Source: Flavobacterium daemonense (GTDB taxonomy: Bacteria; Bacteroidota; Bacteroidia; Flavobacteriales; Flavobacteriaceae). From it: a stretch of DNA of 64,000 bases. Of the stretch, positions 51,534 to 61,014 are shown piece after piece. The stretch covers positions 248,001 to 312,000 of the forward strand of contig NZ_VJYD01000001.1 in assembly GCF_007341385.1 (NCBI RefSeq), given 5' to 3'. Position 1 is the first letter of the stretch, and every line of letters starts with the position of its first letter. The translations under genes were made by a program, and so were the position numbers. The notes under the pieces are model-generated. The model was not told where the DNA came from. It was given only the letters and a program-made list of their open reading frames with translations, and did no database searches.

Positions 51534-52733
51534 TTAAAATACAAGTAAATTAATATCGTTGTCGGGTAAATCGAACCAGTCGCCAATTGCTTTATTTGTC
51601 AAGATTCCGTGATAGAGATAAATTCCGTTTTTAAGTCCTTTGTTACATCTAATTGCGCTTTCTAAACCACCATCTTCGGCTATCTGATGTAGATAAGGTG
51701 TTAAGATGTTACTAATTGATAATGAGGCAGTTTTAGAATATCGAGAAGGAATATTTGGTACACAATAGTGTAAAACGTTGTTTTTAATGAAAGTTGGTTT
51801 TTCGTGCGTAGTCACTTCAGAGCTTTCAAAGCATCCGCCGGTATCAATGCTGACATCAACAATAACGGCGCCTTTTTTCATGTGCTCCACCATTGTTTCA
51901 GTAACTACAATTGGGCAACGTTCCTTGCCTCGCATTGCACCGATCGCTACATCGCAACGTCTCAAAGCTTTTAAAAGTCCTTTTTGCTGAATAGTTGAAG
52001 TGAAAATTCGTTGATTTAAATTGTTTTGTAAACGACGTAATTTGGTGATCGAATTATCAAAAACTTTTACGTTTGCACCAAGTCCAATTGCGGTTTTTGC
52101 TGCAAATTCTCCAACAGTTCCTGCGCCTAAAATCACAACTTCAGTAGGAGGGACGCCAGTAATGTTTCCGAATAAAAGTCCTTTTCCAAATTCATCTGTG
52201 ATCATTAATTCGGCTGCAATTAAGATTGAAGCAGTTCCGGCAATTTCGCTTAAAGATTTTACAGCAGGATAAGATCCGTCTTCATCTTTAATATATTCAA
52301 AAGCAAGAGCAGTAATTTTCTTTTGTGCCAAAGCCTCAAAATACTCTTTCTTTTTGGTTTTCAATTGAATAGCAGAAATGATAACCGTTTCAGGGTTTAT
52401 CATTTTAATTTCGGCTAAAGTCGGCGGTTCTACTTTTAATAGAAAGGGACAGCCAAAAACTCTTTTTGTATCTTTTGTGATTTCTGCACCAGCATCCGCA
52501 TATTCTTTATCGGTATAACTCGAACTTTCACCGGCTCCAGATTCAATCATAACGCGATGACCTTCATATGTTAATGAATTTACGGCATCTGGAGTGAGGC
52601 AAATACGGCGTTCCTGATAACTTGTTTCTTTAGGAATTCCTATAAAAAGTTCTCTTTTAAAACGACCAACCTCAAGTTTTTCTTCCTGCGGCAGTAATTG
52701 TTGTTTTGTAAATGGAGTTAACGTGATTGACAT
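51534..52733 (-). CDS. ald: Alanine dehydrogenase
   Basis: It interconverts L-alanine and pyruvate with NAD(H) and ammonia. The 399-aa protein has the AlaDH/PNT N-terminal motif GIPKETSYQERRICLTPDAV, and the NAD-binding Gly-rich loop EVVILGAGTVGEFAA (about 211-225), followed by KVFDNSITKLRRLQ. It ends with catalytic-domain sequences such as VIVDVSIDTGGCFESS and HYCVPNIPSRYSKTAS. The N-terminus is about 30 residues longer than classic Ald, as often seen in Flavobacteria. Confidence 0.93.
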   Translation of the reverse strand: MSITLTPFTKQQLLPQEEKLEVGRFKRELFIGIPKETSYQERRICLTPDAVNSLTYEGHRVMIESGAGESSSYTDKEYADAGAEITKDTKRVFGCPFLLKVEPPTLAEIKMINPETVIISAIQLKTKKKEYFEALAQKKITALAFEYIKDEDGSYPAVKSLSEIAGTASILIAAELMITDEFGKGLLFGNITGVPPTEVVILGAGTVGEFAAKTAIGLGANVKVFDNSITKLRRLQNNLNQRIFTSTIQQKGLLKALRRCDVAIGAMRGKERCPIVVTETMVEHMKKGAVIVDVSIDTGGCFESSEVTTHEKPTFIKNNVLHYCVPNIPSRYSKTASLSISNILTPYLHQIAEDGGLESAIRCNKGLKNGIYLYHGILTNKAIGDWFDLPDNDINLLVF

Positions 52734-52818
52734 GGGTGGTGCAAAAAATTAAAGGTACAAATTACGTAAAAAGATTTAAAATTAGTGCAAAAATTCTGCT
52801 AATACTGTAATGACAATG

Positions 52819-53292
52819 TTAAGATATTTTTTTCTCCATTTTTATGTCGGCTCTTTCGTAAATGCCCGCTTCTAAAGGGATTTCAATAAAACCGAATTTT
52901 CTGTAAAGATGAATTGCTGGTAGCAAAATAGTATTTGAATACAAAATGAGCGTTTTGATATTATTTTCTTTAGCCACATTAAAGCAATGTTCAAGAAGTT
53001 TAGTGCCAATTCCTAAGCCTTGCGCTTTGTCTGAAACCGCCATTTTGCTTAATTCAAATATCGAATCATCAACCTTCATTAAAGATGCAGTTCCAAGAAT
53101 TTCACTATTATATCTAGCATAGAAAATCATGCCGCCTTTATCTATTATTTCTTCCTGTGGATTTGAAAGTGTAAGCTTGTCTTTTTCTTCTACTTTAAAG
53201 TATTTTTCAAGCCAAGCAATATTTAGGGTTTTGATGTGCTCTTTTAAATCGGGAGAAAAGGGGATTATTTCTACGGTGTTGTGGGTATTCAT
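52819..53292 (-). CDS. GNAT-family N-acetyltransferase
   Basis: The 157-aa protein has the GNAT fold. Motif A is MAVSDKAQGLGIGTKLLEHCF, with the acetyl-CoA pyrophosphate loop Q-G-L-G-I-G. Motif B follows as NTILLPAIHLYRKFGFIEIP. The substrate is unknown. It lies upstream of ald on the same strand by 85 bp. Confidence 0.93.
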   Translation of the reverse strand: MNTHNTVEIIPFSPDLKEHIKTLNIAWLEKYFKVEEKDKLTLSNPQEEIIDKGGMIFYARYNSEILGTASLMKVDDSIFELSKMAVSDKAQGLGIGTKLLEHCFNVAKENNIKTLILYSNTILLPAIHLYRKFGFIEIPLEAGIYERADIKMEKKIS

Positions 53293-53299
53293 TATTGTA

Positions 53300-53395
53300 C
53301 ATTGTTTCGCAGAGATTCACAAAGCTTACGCAGAGAAACACAAAGAAATATTTTAAAATCTTTGCAAATCTTTGTGTAAGTTTTGTCAATCACTG
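53300..53395. repeat. CACAAAG/CTTTGTG inverted repeat between tsaE and the GNAT gene
   Basis: ATTCACAAAGCTTACGCAG with CACAAAGAAATATTTTAAAA (53314-53355) is inverted imperfectly as AAATCTTTGCAAATCTTTGT and GTAAG (53355-53380). It lies between two minus-strand genes. Confidence 0.5.
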
Positions 53396-53402
53396 AGGAA
53401 TT

Positions 53403-53810
53403 TTAAATTAATTCTAAACTTCTCTTTCCATCTGCCAACAACTCAATTGTTATTGTTGAAGTTTCTTCAGGAAGAAGATTTTTAATTTTTTCAGACCATT
53501 CAATAAAACACCAATTTCCAGAATATAGATAATCATCAACGCCCATATCTAACGCTTCAGTTTCTTTGTTTAATCTATAAAAATCGAAGTGGTAAACGAT
53601 TTGATTATTAGAAGTGTAATATTCGTTAACTAAAGAAAAAGTTGGACTGCTTGTGGCATCTTGAACGCCCAAACTTTTGCACAATTGTTTGATTAAAGTT
53701 GTTTTTCCAACTCCCATTTCTCCGTTAAAAAGAATGATTTTTTTAGGATTTGAGTCTAAAATCTGTTGAGCAACTTCTTGAATTTGATCTAATGAAAAAA
53801 CGATGTTCAT
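53403..53810 (-). CDS. tsaE: tRNA threonylcarbamoyladenosine biosynthesis ATPase TsaE
   Basis: It is the ATPase of the TsaBDE complex that installs t6A on tRNA. The 135-aa protein has Walker A NGEMGVGKTTLIKQL, SSPTFSLVNEY, and Walker B-like VYHFDFYRL with FIEWSEKI. The length is standard. It follows porX on the same strand by 93 bp, an arrangement I recall as common in Bacteroidota. Confidence 0.95.
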   Translation of the reverse strand: MNIVFSLDQIQEVAQQILDSNPKKIILFNGEMGVGKTTLIKQLCKSLGVQDATSSPTFSLVNEYYTSNNQIVYHFDFYRLNKETEALDMGVDDYLYSGNWCFIEWSEKIKNLLPEETSTITIELLADGKRSLELI

Positions 53811-53825
53811 TTTGTTTTTATTTTT

Positions 53826-53895
53826 GCCACGAATTTCACGAATTGAGTTTTATTTTTTGACTAAAAAAATAGTGCAAACTCGTGAAACTCGTGGC
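53826..53895. repeat. GCCACGAATTTCACG inverted repeat
   Basis: GCCACGAATTTCACGAATT (53826-53844) pairs with AACTCGTGAAACTCGTGGC (53877-53895) at 17 of 19 positions. It belongs to the same family as 30266-30323 and occupies the porX-tsaE gap. Confidence 0.75.
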
Positions 53896-53903
53896 GACTT
53901 TTT

Positions 53904-55457
53904 CTACTTAGGATTAAAAACTAAAAACGGAATAATCATTTCTTCTAATGAAATTCCGCCGTGCTGGTACGTGTTTTTGTAATAGCTCACATAATGGTTG
54001 TAATTGTTTACGTAAGCCAAGAAAAAATCATTTTTGGCAAAAATAAACGAACTACTCATATTTATGGCAGGCAAACCAATTGTTTTTGGTTCTTTTACCA
54101 CATAAACATCTTTTTGTTCGTACGTTAAACTGCGTCCCGTTTTATAACGCAAATTTAGGCTTGTATTTTTATCTCCCACAACTTTCGACGGATTTTTTAC
54201 ATTAATTGTTCCGTGATCTGTTGTCAAAATTAATTTGAAACCTAGCAATTGTGCTTGTTGAATAAGGTCTAATAAAGGTGAGTTTTTAAACCAGCTTAAT
54301 GTTAGGGAACGATACGCTTTGTCGTCAGAAGCAAGTTCTTTTACTACTTCCATTTCGGTTTTAGCGTGCGAAAGCATATCGACAAAATTGTAAACAACTG
54401 TTACCAAGTCATTTTCTTTTAAAGCTCTAAAGTTTTCTGCTAGTTTTTTCCCGCCCGCATAATTCGTGATTTTAAAATAATCCTCCTTAATATTTAGTCC
54501 TAAGCGTTTTAATTGAGCTGATAAAAATTCTGCTTCATAAAGATTTTTTCCGCCATCTTCAACATCATTTTTCCAATATTGCGGAAATTGTTTTTCCATT
54601 TCAATTGGCAATAAACCAGAAAAAATCGCATTTCGCGCGTATTGTGTCGCTGTTGGCAGAATGGAAAAATACGGAACTTCTTTTTCTAATTTATAATAGT
54701 TGGAAACAACCGTTTCAAATGATTTCCATTGATCATACCTTAAGTTGTCAATTACGACAAACAAGATAGGTTTGTCTTTCTTTTTTAATTCGGGAACAAC
54801 TAATTCTTTAAATAAATTGTGCGATTGAATAGGCTTGTCGGCTTTTGGAGCGAACCAATCTTCGTAATTTCTCTCGATATATTTCCCGAATTGAGAATTG
54901 GCTTCTACTTTTTGAGATTCCAGAATTTCAATCATCGCAGTGTCGTTGATGTCCTCCAGTTTTAATTCCCAAAAAAGCAGTTTTTTGTACAACTCAACCC
55001 AATCTTCATAAGAATTGACCATTGCTAATTCCATTGAAATTTTTCTGAATTCCTTCTGATAATCTAATGTTGTTTTCTCCGTAATCAGTCTTGAATCGTC
55101 CAGATTTTTCTTTAAGCTCAGCAAAATCTGATTCGGATTTACAGGTTTTATCAAGTAATCAGCGATTTTTGATCCAATAGCTTCCTCCATTATATATTCT
55201 TCCTCACTTTTGGTGATCATAATCATCGGAATGGCTGATTTTTTTTCTTTCATTTCCGAAAGCGTCTCCAAGCCACTCATTCCTGGCATATTTTCATCCA
55301 AAAAAACAATGTCAAAATTATCTTCTTCAAATAAAGCAATAGCATCAAGGCCGTTGTTGCAAGTCGTTACCGAATAATTTTTTTTCTCCAGAAATAATAT
55401 ATGAGGCTTTAAAAGATCGATTTCATCATCGACCCAAAGTATTTTTATCTTATCCAT
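53904..55457 (-). CDS. porX: PorX-type response regulator with a PglZ/alkaline-phosphatase-superfamily domain
   Basis: I use the ATG at 55457 (MDKIKILWVDDEIDLLKP), giving 517 aa; a longer frame reaches 55478. The receiver domain (1-125) has Asp10-Asp11 and phospho-acceptor Asp54 (VFLDENMPG). After a helical linker comes the PglZ domain (about 210-517), with metal-site motifs FVVIDNLRYDQW, ATQYARNAIFSG, VDMLSHAKT and LTTDHGTINV. In Porphyromonas and Flavobacterium PorX regulates type IX secretion genes with PorY and a sigma factor; no other T9SS genes lie in the window. Confidence 0.92.
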   Translation of the reverse strand: MDKIKILWVDDEIDLLKPHILFLEKKNYSVTTCNNGLDAIALFEEDNFDIVFLDENMPGMSGLETLSEMKEKKSAIPMIMITKSEEEYIMEEAIGSKIADYLIKPVNPNQILLSLKKNLDDSRLITEKTTLDYQKEFRKISMELAMVNSYEDWVELYKKLLFWELKLEDINDTAMIEILESQKVEANSQFGKYIERNYEDWFAPKADKPIQSHNLFKELVVPELKKKDKPILFVVIDNLRYDQWKSFETVVSNYYKLEKEVPYFSILPTATQYARNAIFSGLLPIEMEKQFPQYWKNDVEDGGKNLYEAEFLSAQLKRLGLNIKEDYFKITNYAGGKKLAENFRALKENDLVTVVYNFVDMLSHAKTEMEVVKELASDDKAYRSLTLSWFKNSPLLDLIQQAQLLGFKLILTTDHGTINVKNPSKVVGDKNTSLNLRYKTGRSLTYEQKDVYVVKEPKTIGLPAINMSSSFIFAKNDFFLAYVNNYNHYVSYYKNTYQHGGISLEEMIIPFLVFNPK

Positions 55458-55635
55458 AAGTAAATTAATTTGATGCAATTTAGAGTTATAGAACTTAAAA
55501 AGTATTAAAAATAGTATAAATTTCAGAAAAATGAAGCCTATTTTTTAGATAAAATCTTTTTGATTTTTAACTATTTGTCTAAAAATCAGTTGAATTTAAT
55601 GTCAATATTTAAATGAAAAACTATAGTTATTTACT

Positions 55636-55643
55636 TATATTTG
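55636..55643 (+). promoter_or_regulatory. -7 promoter element upstream of the HD-domain gene
   Basis: TATATTTG, an exact TAnnTTTG match, ends 22 bp before the GTG start at 55666. It could be the promoter for the start of the long plus-strand block. No clear -33 TTTG is seen. Confidence 0.45.
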
Positions 55644-55665
55644 TTGACCTAAAAATAACCAAATA

Positions 55666-56895
55666 GTGACTCATATTAATAAGTTAAAAATATTCAATGA
55701 TCCCATTTACGGGTTTATTACCATCCCGAACGAACTTATTTACGATCTAATTCAGCATCCATATTTTCAGCGTTTACGCCGTATTTCACAGATGGGGCTT
55801 TCGTATTTGGTTTATCCAGGAGCTAATCATACGCGTTTTCACCATGCTTTGGGATGTATGCATTTGATGAAAAAAGCAATAGACACGCTTCGTTTCAAAG
55901 ATGTTGCAATTTCTGAAGAAGAAGAAAATGCGTTGTTGATAGCGATTTTACTTCATGATATAGGACACGGGCCGTTTTCTCATGCAATGGAAAAAAGTAT
56001 TGTTGAAGATGTTCATCATGAGGCGATTTCTCTATTATTTATGAATCAGCTGAATGAAGAATTTGATGGAAAATTAAGTTTAGCTATTCAGGTTTTCAAA
56101 GGAGAATATCACAGAAAATTTATGTTGCAATTGATTTCGAGTCAATTGGATATGGATCGAATGGATTATTTAAAACGTGACAGTTTTTATACTGGAGTAG
56201 CAGAAGGAAATGTGAATTCTGAGCGTTTGATCCAGATGATGAATGTTGAAAATGACGTTTTAGTTATAGAAGAAAAAGGGATTTATTCTGTAGAGAAATT
56301 TCTGCTTTCAAGACGATTGATGTATTGGCAGGCGTATTTACACAAAACAAGTTTGGTAGCCGAATTGATTTTGATGAAAGTCTTGAAAAGAGCAAAAGAA
56401 TTGACTTTAAAAGGAGTAAAGCTTCCTTGCAGCGAACCCCTTTTATATTTTATGCAAAATAAAATCTCGCTAGAAGATTTTGATGCCGAAAAATTAGACT
56501 TGTTTTCTCAATTAGATGATTTTGATATTATTAGTGCCTTAAAAGCATGGCAAAGACAAGATGATTTTATACTTTCTACATTGAGTAAAATGATCATTAA
56601 CAGAGATTTGCTTAAGATAAAAATGAGTGCAGAGAAAATTCCGATGGAAGAATCTCAGTCCATGAAAGAAGAATTTGCAGAAGATCATAAAATTTCACAA
56701 TTAGAAGCTGGTTATTTTATTTTTAGAGGAAAAATTAAAAACCAGGCATATAGTAAAGCTGCTGAACCGATACGAATTTTGAAAAAAGATAAAACAATTG
56801 AAGATGTTGTTGAAGCCTCTGATCAGCTGAATTTGAAATCGTTATCTAAATTGGTAACAAAATATTACATCTGTTTCCCAAAACAACTTATCTAA
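55666..56895 (+). CDS. HD-domain phosphohydrolase (dGTPase/SAMHD1-like)
   Basis: The 409-aa protein begins with GTG (THINKLKIFNDPIYGFITIP). Metal-binding residues of the HD fold are visible: NHTRFHHALG, LLHDIGHGPFSHAME (the HD pair) and SSQLDMDRMDYLKRDSFYTG, the latter matching dNTPase-type HD proteins. It probably hydrolyses deoxynucleoside triphosphates or related nucleotides; the substrate is unproven. It lies 39 bp upstream of lpxD, and the pairing with lpxD recurs in Flavobacteria in my recollection. Confidence 0.92.
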   Translation: MTHINKLKIFNDPIYGFITIPNELIYDLIQHPYFQRLRRISQMGLSYLVYPGANHTRFHHALGCMHLMKKAIDTLRFKDVAISEEEENALLIAILLHDIGHGPFSHAMEKSIVEDVHHEAISLLFMNQLNEEFDGKLSLAIQVFKGEYHRKFMLQLISSQLDMDRMDYLKRDSFYTGVAEGNVNSERLIQMMNVENDVLVIEEKGIYSVEKFLLSRRLMYWQAYLHKTSLVAELILMKVLKRAKELTLKGVKLPCSEPLLYFMQNKISLEDFDAEKLDLFSQLDDFDIISALKAWQRQDDFILSTLSKMIINRDLLKIKMSAEKIPMEESQSMKEEFAEDHKISQLEAGYFIFRGKIKNQAYSKAAEPIRILKKDKTIEDVVEASDQLNLKSLSKLVTKYYICFPKQLI

Positions 56896-56934
56896 AATTA
56901 ACATTTAAAATCTATTTTTTATATTTTTGTCGCA

Positions 56935-57978
56935 ATGAAATTTACAGCAGAACAAATAGCAGGAATTTTAGAAGGAGAAGTTGTTGGGAATCCCAATGCA
57001 GAAGTTTCTCGGCTATCTAAAATAGAAGAAGGCGAAGAAGGATCGCTTACTTTTTTGGCTAACCCAAAGTATGTTAACTACATATATACTACAAAAGCGA
57101 CAGTAACAATTGTTAACGACAGCTTTGTACCAGAGCAAGAAATAAGCACAACTTTAATAAAAGTTGATGATGCATATGCAGCTTTTTCAAAGCTTTTACA
57201 TTTTTATAATCAGGTAAAATTAAATAAAAACGGAATAGAACCTCAGTCGTTCATGTCTGAAGGTACTAAATATGGAGAAAATTTATATTTAGGAAGTTTT
57301 AGTTATATAGGTCAAAATGTTGTTTTAGGAAATAATGTGAAAATTTACCCAAACAGTTTTATTGGCGACAATGTAACAATTGGTGACAATGTTTTTGTTT
57401 TTGCCGGTGCAAAAATTTATTCAGAAACGGTAATTGGAAACAATTGTACTATTCATTCTGGTGTTATCATTGGCGCAGATGGCTTTGGCTTTGCTCCAAA
57501 TGAAGACGGAGAATACAGCAAAGTACCACAAATTGGCAATGTTATTATTGAAGACAATGTAGATATTGGTGCCAATACTACAGTAGATAGAGCAACTCTT
57601 GGTTCTACAATTATTAGAAAAGGAGTTAAGTTAGACAATCAAATTCAGATCGCCCATAATGTTGAAATTGGCAAAAACACTGTAATTGCAGCGCAAACCG
57701 GTGTTGCTGGTTCAACTAAAATTGGTGAAAACTGCATGATTGGCGGGCAAGTAGGTATCGCAGGACACTTAATTATAGGTAATAACGTCAGGCTTCAAGC
57801 ACAATCGGGAGTAGCAAGAAACATCAAAGATGATGAAGTGCTGCAAGGATCTCCGGCGCTTGCATATGGTGATTTTAACAAATCATACGTTCATTTTAAA
57901 AACTTACCAAAAATTGTGGCCGAAGTTGAAGAATTAAAGAAACAAATAATAAACCCAAAAAATGGAAATAATGGTTAA
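56935..57978 (+). CDS. lpxD: UDP-3-O-(3-hydroxyacyl)glucosamine N-acyltransferase LpxD
   Basis: It adds the second 3-hydroxyacyl chain to UDP-3-O-acylglucosamine in lipid A synthesis. The 347-aa protein has the N-terminal uridine-binding domain (1-100), a left-handed beta-helix of hexapeptide repeats (about 105-310), and the catalytic His region [20 protein letters not shown] box at 56922-56929 lies only 5 bp before the ATG, so its transcript may be almost leaderless. The end overlaps lpxC-fabZ. Confidence 0.95.
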   Translation: MKFTAEQIAGILEGEVVGNPNAEVSRLSKIEEGEEGSLTFLANPKYVNYIYTTKATVTIVNDSFVPEQEISTTLIKVDDAYAAFSKLLHFYNQVKLNKNGIEPQSFMSEGTKYGENLYLGSFSYIGQNVVLGNNVKIYPNSFIGDNVTIGDNVFVFAGAKIYSETVIGNNCTIHSGVIIGADGFGFAPNEDGEYSKVPQIGNVIIEDNVDIGANTTVDRATLGSTIIRKGVKLDNQIQIAHNVEIGKNTVIAAQTGVAGSTKIGENCMIGGQVGIAGHLIIGNNVRLQAQSGVARNIKDDEVLQGSPALAYGDFNKSYVHFKNLPKIVAEVEELKKQIINPKNGNNG

Positions 57979-59359
57979 ACAGAAGACCATCAAAAATGAA
58001 ATTTCACTAACAGGAGTTGGATTACATACTGGAAAAGAAGTTACAATGACTTTCAAACCAGCTCCAATTAATAATGGTTTCACTTTTGTAAGAGTAGATT
58101 TGCAAGGTCAGCCAGTCATTGAGGCTGATGCTAATTATGTTGTTAATACCCAAAGAGGTACTAATTTAGAAAAATTAGGTGTAAAAATACAAACTCCAGA
58201 ACACGTACTAGCTGCAGTAGTTGGATGTGATTTGGATAATATTATCATTGAGTTAAATGCCTCTGAACTTCCTATCATGGACGGTTCATCAAAATATTTT
58301 GTTGAAGCTATAGAAAAAGCTGGTATTGAAGAACAAGATGCTCAACGTAATGTTTACGTGGTAAAAGAAGTAATTTCATTTACTGATGAAGCAACTGGAA
58401 GCGAAATTCTTGTAATGCCTAGCGATGATTATCAAGTAACAACAATGGTAGATTTTGGTACAAAAGTTTTAGGTACTCAAAATGCTACTCTTAAAAGTAT
58501 CGCCGATTTTAAAACAGAAATTGCAAGTTCTAGAACTTTCAGTTTCTTGCATGAATTAGAGTCTTTATTAGAAAACGGACTTATTAAAGGTGGTGATTTA
58601 AACAATGCAATTGTTTATGTTGATAAAGAGATTTCTGAGTCAACAATGGAGAATTTAAAGAAAGCATTTGGTAAAGATGAAATTTCTGTAAAACCAAACG
58701 GCGTTTTAGATAATCTTACATTACATTATCCAAACGAAGCTGCAAGACACAAATTGCTTGATGTTATTGGAGATTTGTCTCTTATTGGAGTTCGTATTCA
58801 AGGAAAAATTATTGCAAATAAGCCAGGTCATTTTGTGAATACGCAGTTTGCTAAAAAATTAGCGAAAATCATCAAAATAGAGCAGCGTAACCATGTTCCT
58901 GTTTATGATTTGAATCAAGAGCCATTGATGGATATTCATAAAATCATGGCAATGTTGCCTCACAGACCTCCATTTTTGTTGATTGATAGAATTATTGAAA
59001 TGTCTGATCGTCATGTGGTTGGATTGAAAAATGTTACTATGAACGAGAATTTCTTCGTAGGGCATTTTCCAGAAGCACCAGTTATGCCAGGAGTATTAAT
59101 TGTTGAAGCTATGGCGCAAACAGGAGGGATTTTAGTTTTAAGCACGGTTCCAGATCCTGAAAATTATTTGACATATTTCATGAAAATTGATAATGTTAAA
59201 TTCAAACATAAAGTATTGCCAGGTGATACCTTAATTTTCAAGTGTGAATTGATTTCTCCTATCAGAAGAGGAATCTGTCACATGCAGGCAAACGCATATG
59301 CAAACGGAAAATTAGTGACTGAGGCAGAATTAATGGCACAAATTGCAAGAAAACAATAA
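57971..59359 (+). CDS. lpxC/fabZ: Bifunctional LpxC deacetylase / FabZ 3-hydroxyacyl-ACP dehydratase
   Basis: This fusion enzyme is a hallmark of Bacteroidota. The N-terminal 310 residues are LpxC, the zinc deacetylase committing to lipid A, with [24 protein letters not shown] and PIMDGSS. The C-terminal 145 residues are Fab[12 protein letters not shown], then [20 protein letters not shown] with catalytic His and Glu. I place the start at [15 protein letters not shown] (57971, 462 aa, 8-bp overlap with lpxD); an ATG at 57962 is equally open. Confidence 0.96.
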   Translation: MVKQKTIKNEISLTGVGLHTGKEVTMTFKPAPINNGFTFVRVDLQGQPVIEADANYVVNTQRGTNLEKLGVKIQTPEHVLAAVVGCDLDNIIIELNASELPIMDGSSKYFVEAIEKAGIEEQDAQRNVYVVKEVISFTDEATGSEILVMPSDDYQVTTMVDFGTKVLGTQNATLKSIADFKTEIASSRTFSFLHELESLLENGLIKGGDLNNAIVYVDKEISESTMENLKKAFGKDEISVKPNGVLDNLTLHYPNEAARHKLLDVIGDLSLIGVRIQGKIIANKPGHFVNTQFAKKLAKIIKIEQRNHVPVYDLNQEPLMDIHKIMAMLPHRPPFLLIDRIIEMSDRHVVGLKNVTMNENFFVGHFPEAPVMPGVLIVEAMAQTGGILVLSTVPDPENYLTYFMKIDNVKFKHKVLPGDTLIFKCELISPIRRGICHMQANAYANGKLVTEAELMAQIARKQ

Positions 59360-59432
59360 TTAATCAAATTTATTGTTTAGGTTTGTTGCCCTCAAATTAG
59401 ACTATTTTAAATTTAAAATATAAAACTTACAG

Positions 59433-60218
59433 ATGAATCAACCATTAGCATATGTTCATCCTGGCGCTAAAATCGCTAAAAATGTTGTAATTGAGCCTTT
59501 TACAACAATCCACAATAATGTTGTTATTGGTGATGGTACTTGGATTGGTTCAAATGTGACCATCATGGAAGGCGCTCGTATTGGAAAAAATTGTAATATT
59601 TTTCCAGGAGCTGTAATTTCTGCGGTGCCACAAGATTTAAAATTTGGCGGAGAAGATTCTCTTGCTATTATTGGAGATAACTGTACTATTAGAGAATGTG
59701 TTACTATTAATAGAGGCACAGTTGCATCTGGACAGACTATTCTTGGAAACAATTGTTTAGTGATGGCTTACGCTCACATTGCGCACGATTGCGAAATTGG
59801 AAACAACGCAATTATTGTAAATGGTGTTGCACTTGCTGGCCACGTTGTTGTTGGAAATCATGCGGTTATCGGTGGTTTGGCAGCTATTCACCAATTTATT
59901 CACATTGGAGATCACGCTATGATTTCTGGTGGATCTTTGGTTAGAAAAGACGTTCCTCCTTATACAAAAGCGGCAAAAGAGCCTTTGTCATACGTTGGAA
60001 TCAATTCAGTTGGTTTAAGAAGAAGAGGTTTCAGTACTGAAAAAATTAGAGAAATTCAGGAAATCTATAGAATTTTATATCAAAAAAATTACAATACAAC
60101 TCAAGCTTTAAGTATTATTGAAGCTGAAATGGAAGCGACTCCTGAGAGAGATGAAATTCTTGATTTTATCAGAAATTCATCACGAGGAATTATGAAAGGT
60201 TATTCAGGGAACTATTAA
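59433..60218 (+). CDS. lpxA: Acyl-[ACP]--UDP-N-acetylglucosamine O-acyltransferase LpxA
   Basis: This is the first enzyme of lipid A synthesis, acylating UDP-GlcNAc at O3. The 261-aa length is typical. It has hexapeptide repeats from residue 5, the catalytic His region VMAYAHIAHDCEIGN, the GGLAAIHQFIHIGDHA stretch and a helical C-terminal domain with NSVGLRRRGFS. It follows lpxC-fabZ by 73 bp. Confidence 0.97.
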   Translation: MNQPLAYVHPGAKIAKNVVIEPFTTIHNNVVIGDGTWIGSNVTIMEGARIGKNCNIFPGAVISAVPQDLKFGGEDSLAIIGDNCTIRECVTINRGTVASGQTILGNNCLVMAYAHIAHDCEIGNNAIIVNGVALAGHVVVGNHAVIGGLAAIHQFIHIGDHAMISGGSLVRKDVPPYTKAAKEPLSYVGINSVGLRRRGFSTEKIREIQEIYRILYQKNYNTTQALSIIEAEMEATPERDEILDFIRNSSRGIMKGYSGNY

Positions 60219-60224
60219 AAATAA

Positions 60225-60300
60225 AGTTTAATCGTTTATTTGTTTAATCGTTGAGGCGAAAAAACAGTTAAACGATTCAACGATTCAACAATAAAATAAA
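60225..60300. repeat. GTTTAATCGTT / AACGATTAAAC inverted repeats
   Basis: AGTTTAATCGTTTATTTGTT with TAATCGTTG is followed by CAGTTAAACGATTCAACGAT and a further TCAACAATAAAA. The arms are mutually inverted. This is the same family as the AAAC units at 6785-6850, in the lpxA-efp gap. Confidence 0.55.
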
Positions 60301-60311
60301 ATAAAAATAAA

Positions 60312-60878
60312 ATGGCATCTACATCAGATATTAGAAACGGATTATGTATTAAATTTAATCACGATATCTATAAAATTATTGAATTTCTTCACGTTAAGCC
60401 AGGAAAAGGTCCAGCTTTCGTAAGAACAAAATTGAAAAGCTTAACATCAGGAAAAGTATTGGATAATACTTTTTCAGCAGGACATAAAATTGACGTTATT
60501 CGTGTTGAAACACATACATTTCAGTTTTTATATCCAGAAGGTGATGAGTTTCACTTTATGAATGCTGAAACATTTGAGCAGATTTCTTTAAACAAAAACA
60601 TCTTAGATGCTCCAGATTTGTTGAAAGAAGGAACAAATGTAATGGTTCAGATCAACACTGAAACTGATTTGCCTTTATCTGTAGATATGCCAGCATCTGT
60701 AATTCTTGAAGTTACTTACGCTGAGCCGGGAGTAAAAGGAAATACAGCTACAAACGCAACAAAAAATGCTACAGTAGAAACTGGTGCATCTGTAAACGTT
60801 CCTTTATTTATCAATGAAGGAGATAAAATTAAAATTGATACAGCTTCAGGTTCTTACATGGAGCGTGTAAAGGAGTAG
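60312..60878 (+). CDS. efp: Elongation factor P
   Basis: It relieves ribosome stalling at polyproline. The 188-aa protein has the three-domain EF-P layout: KOW-like N-terminal domain with KPGKGPAFVRTKLKSLTSG, where Lys32 is the position that is modified in other bacteria, then two OB domains ending GDKIKIDTASGSYMERV. No EpmA or EpmB genes lie in the window, so the modification status is unknown. Confidence 0.97.
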   Translation: MASTSDIRNGLCIKFNHDIYKIIEFLHVKPGKGPAFVRTKLKSLTSGKVLDNTFSAGHKIDVIRVETHTFQFLYPEGDEFHFMNAETFEQISLNKNILDAPDLLKEGTNVMVQINTETDLPLSVDMPASVILEVTYAEPGVKGNTATNATKNATVETGASVNVPLFINEGDKIKIDTASGSYMERVKE

Positions 60879-60894
60879 TTTATTGATTAAGATA

Positions 60895-61005
60895 ATTTGT
60901 CAATGAGTCAATTAGATAATTTTTGAATAGGCATATTTTTGAACATTCATTTTCTAATTGACTCATTTTCTGATTGACATGTTTTCTAATTGACAAATTT
61001 TCTAA
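60895..61005. repeat. TTTCTAATTGACA-type direct and inverted repeats
   Basis: AATTTGTCAATGAGTCAATT with AGA (60894-60916) is inverted as TCTAATTGACTCA (from about 60953), and TTTTCTAATTGACA recurs directly as TTTTCTGATTGACA and TTTTCTAATTGACA (60953-61000). It is a compact array in the efp-lpxD2 gap. Confidence 0.6.
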
Positions 61006-61014
61006 TTATAACAT

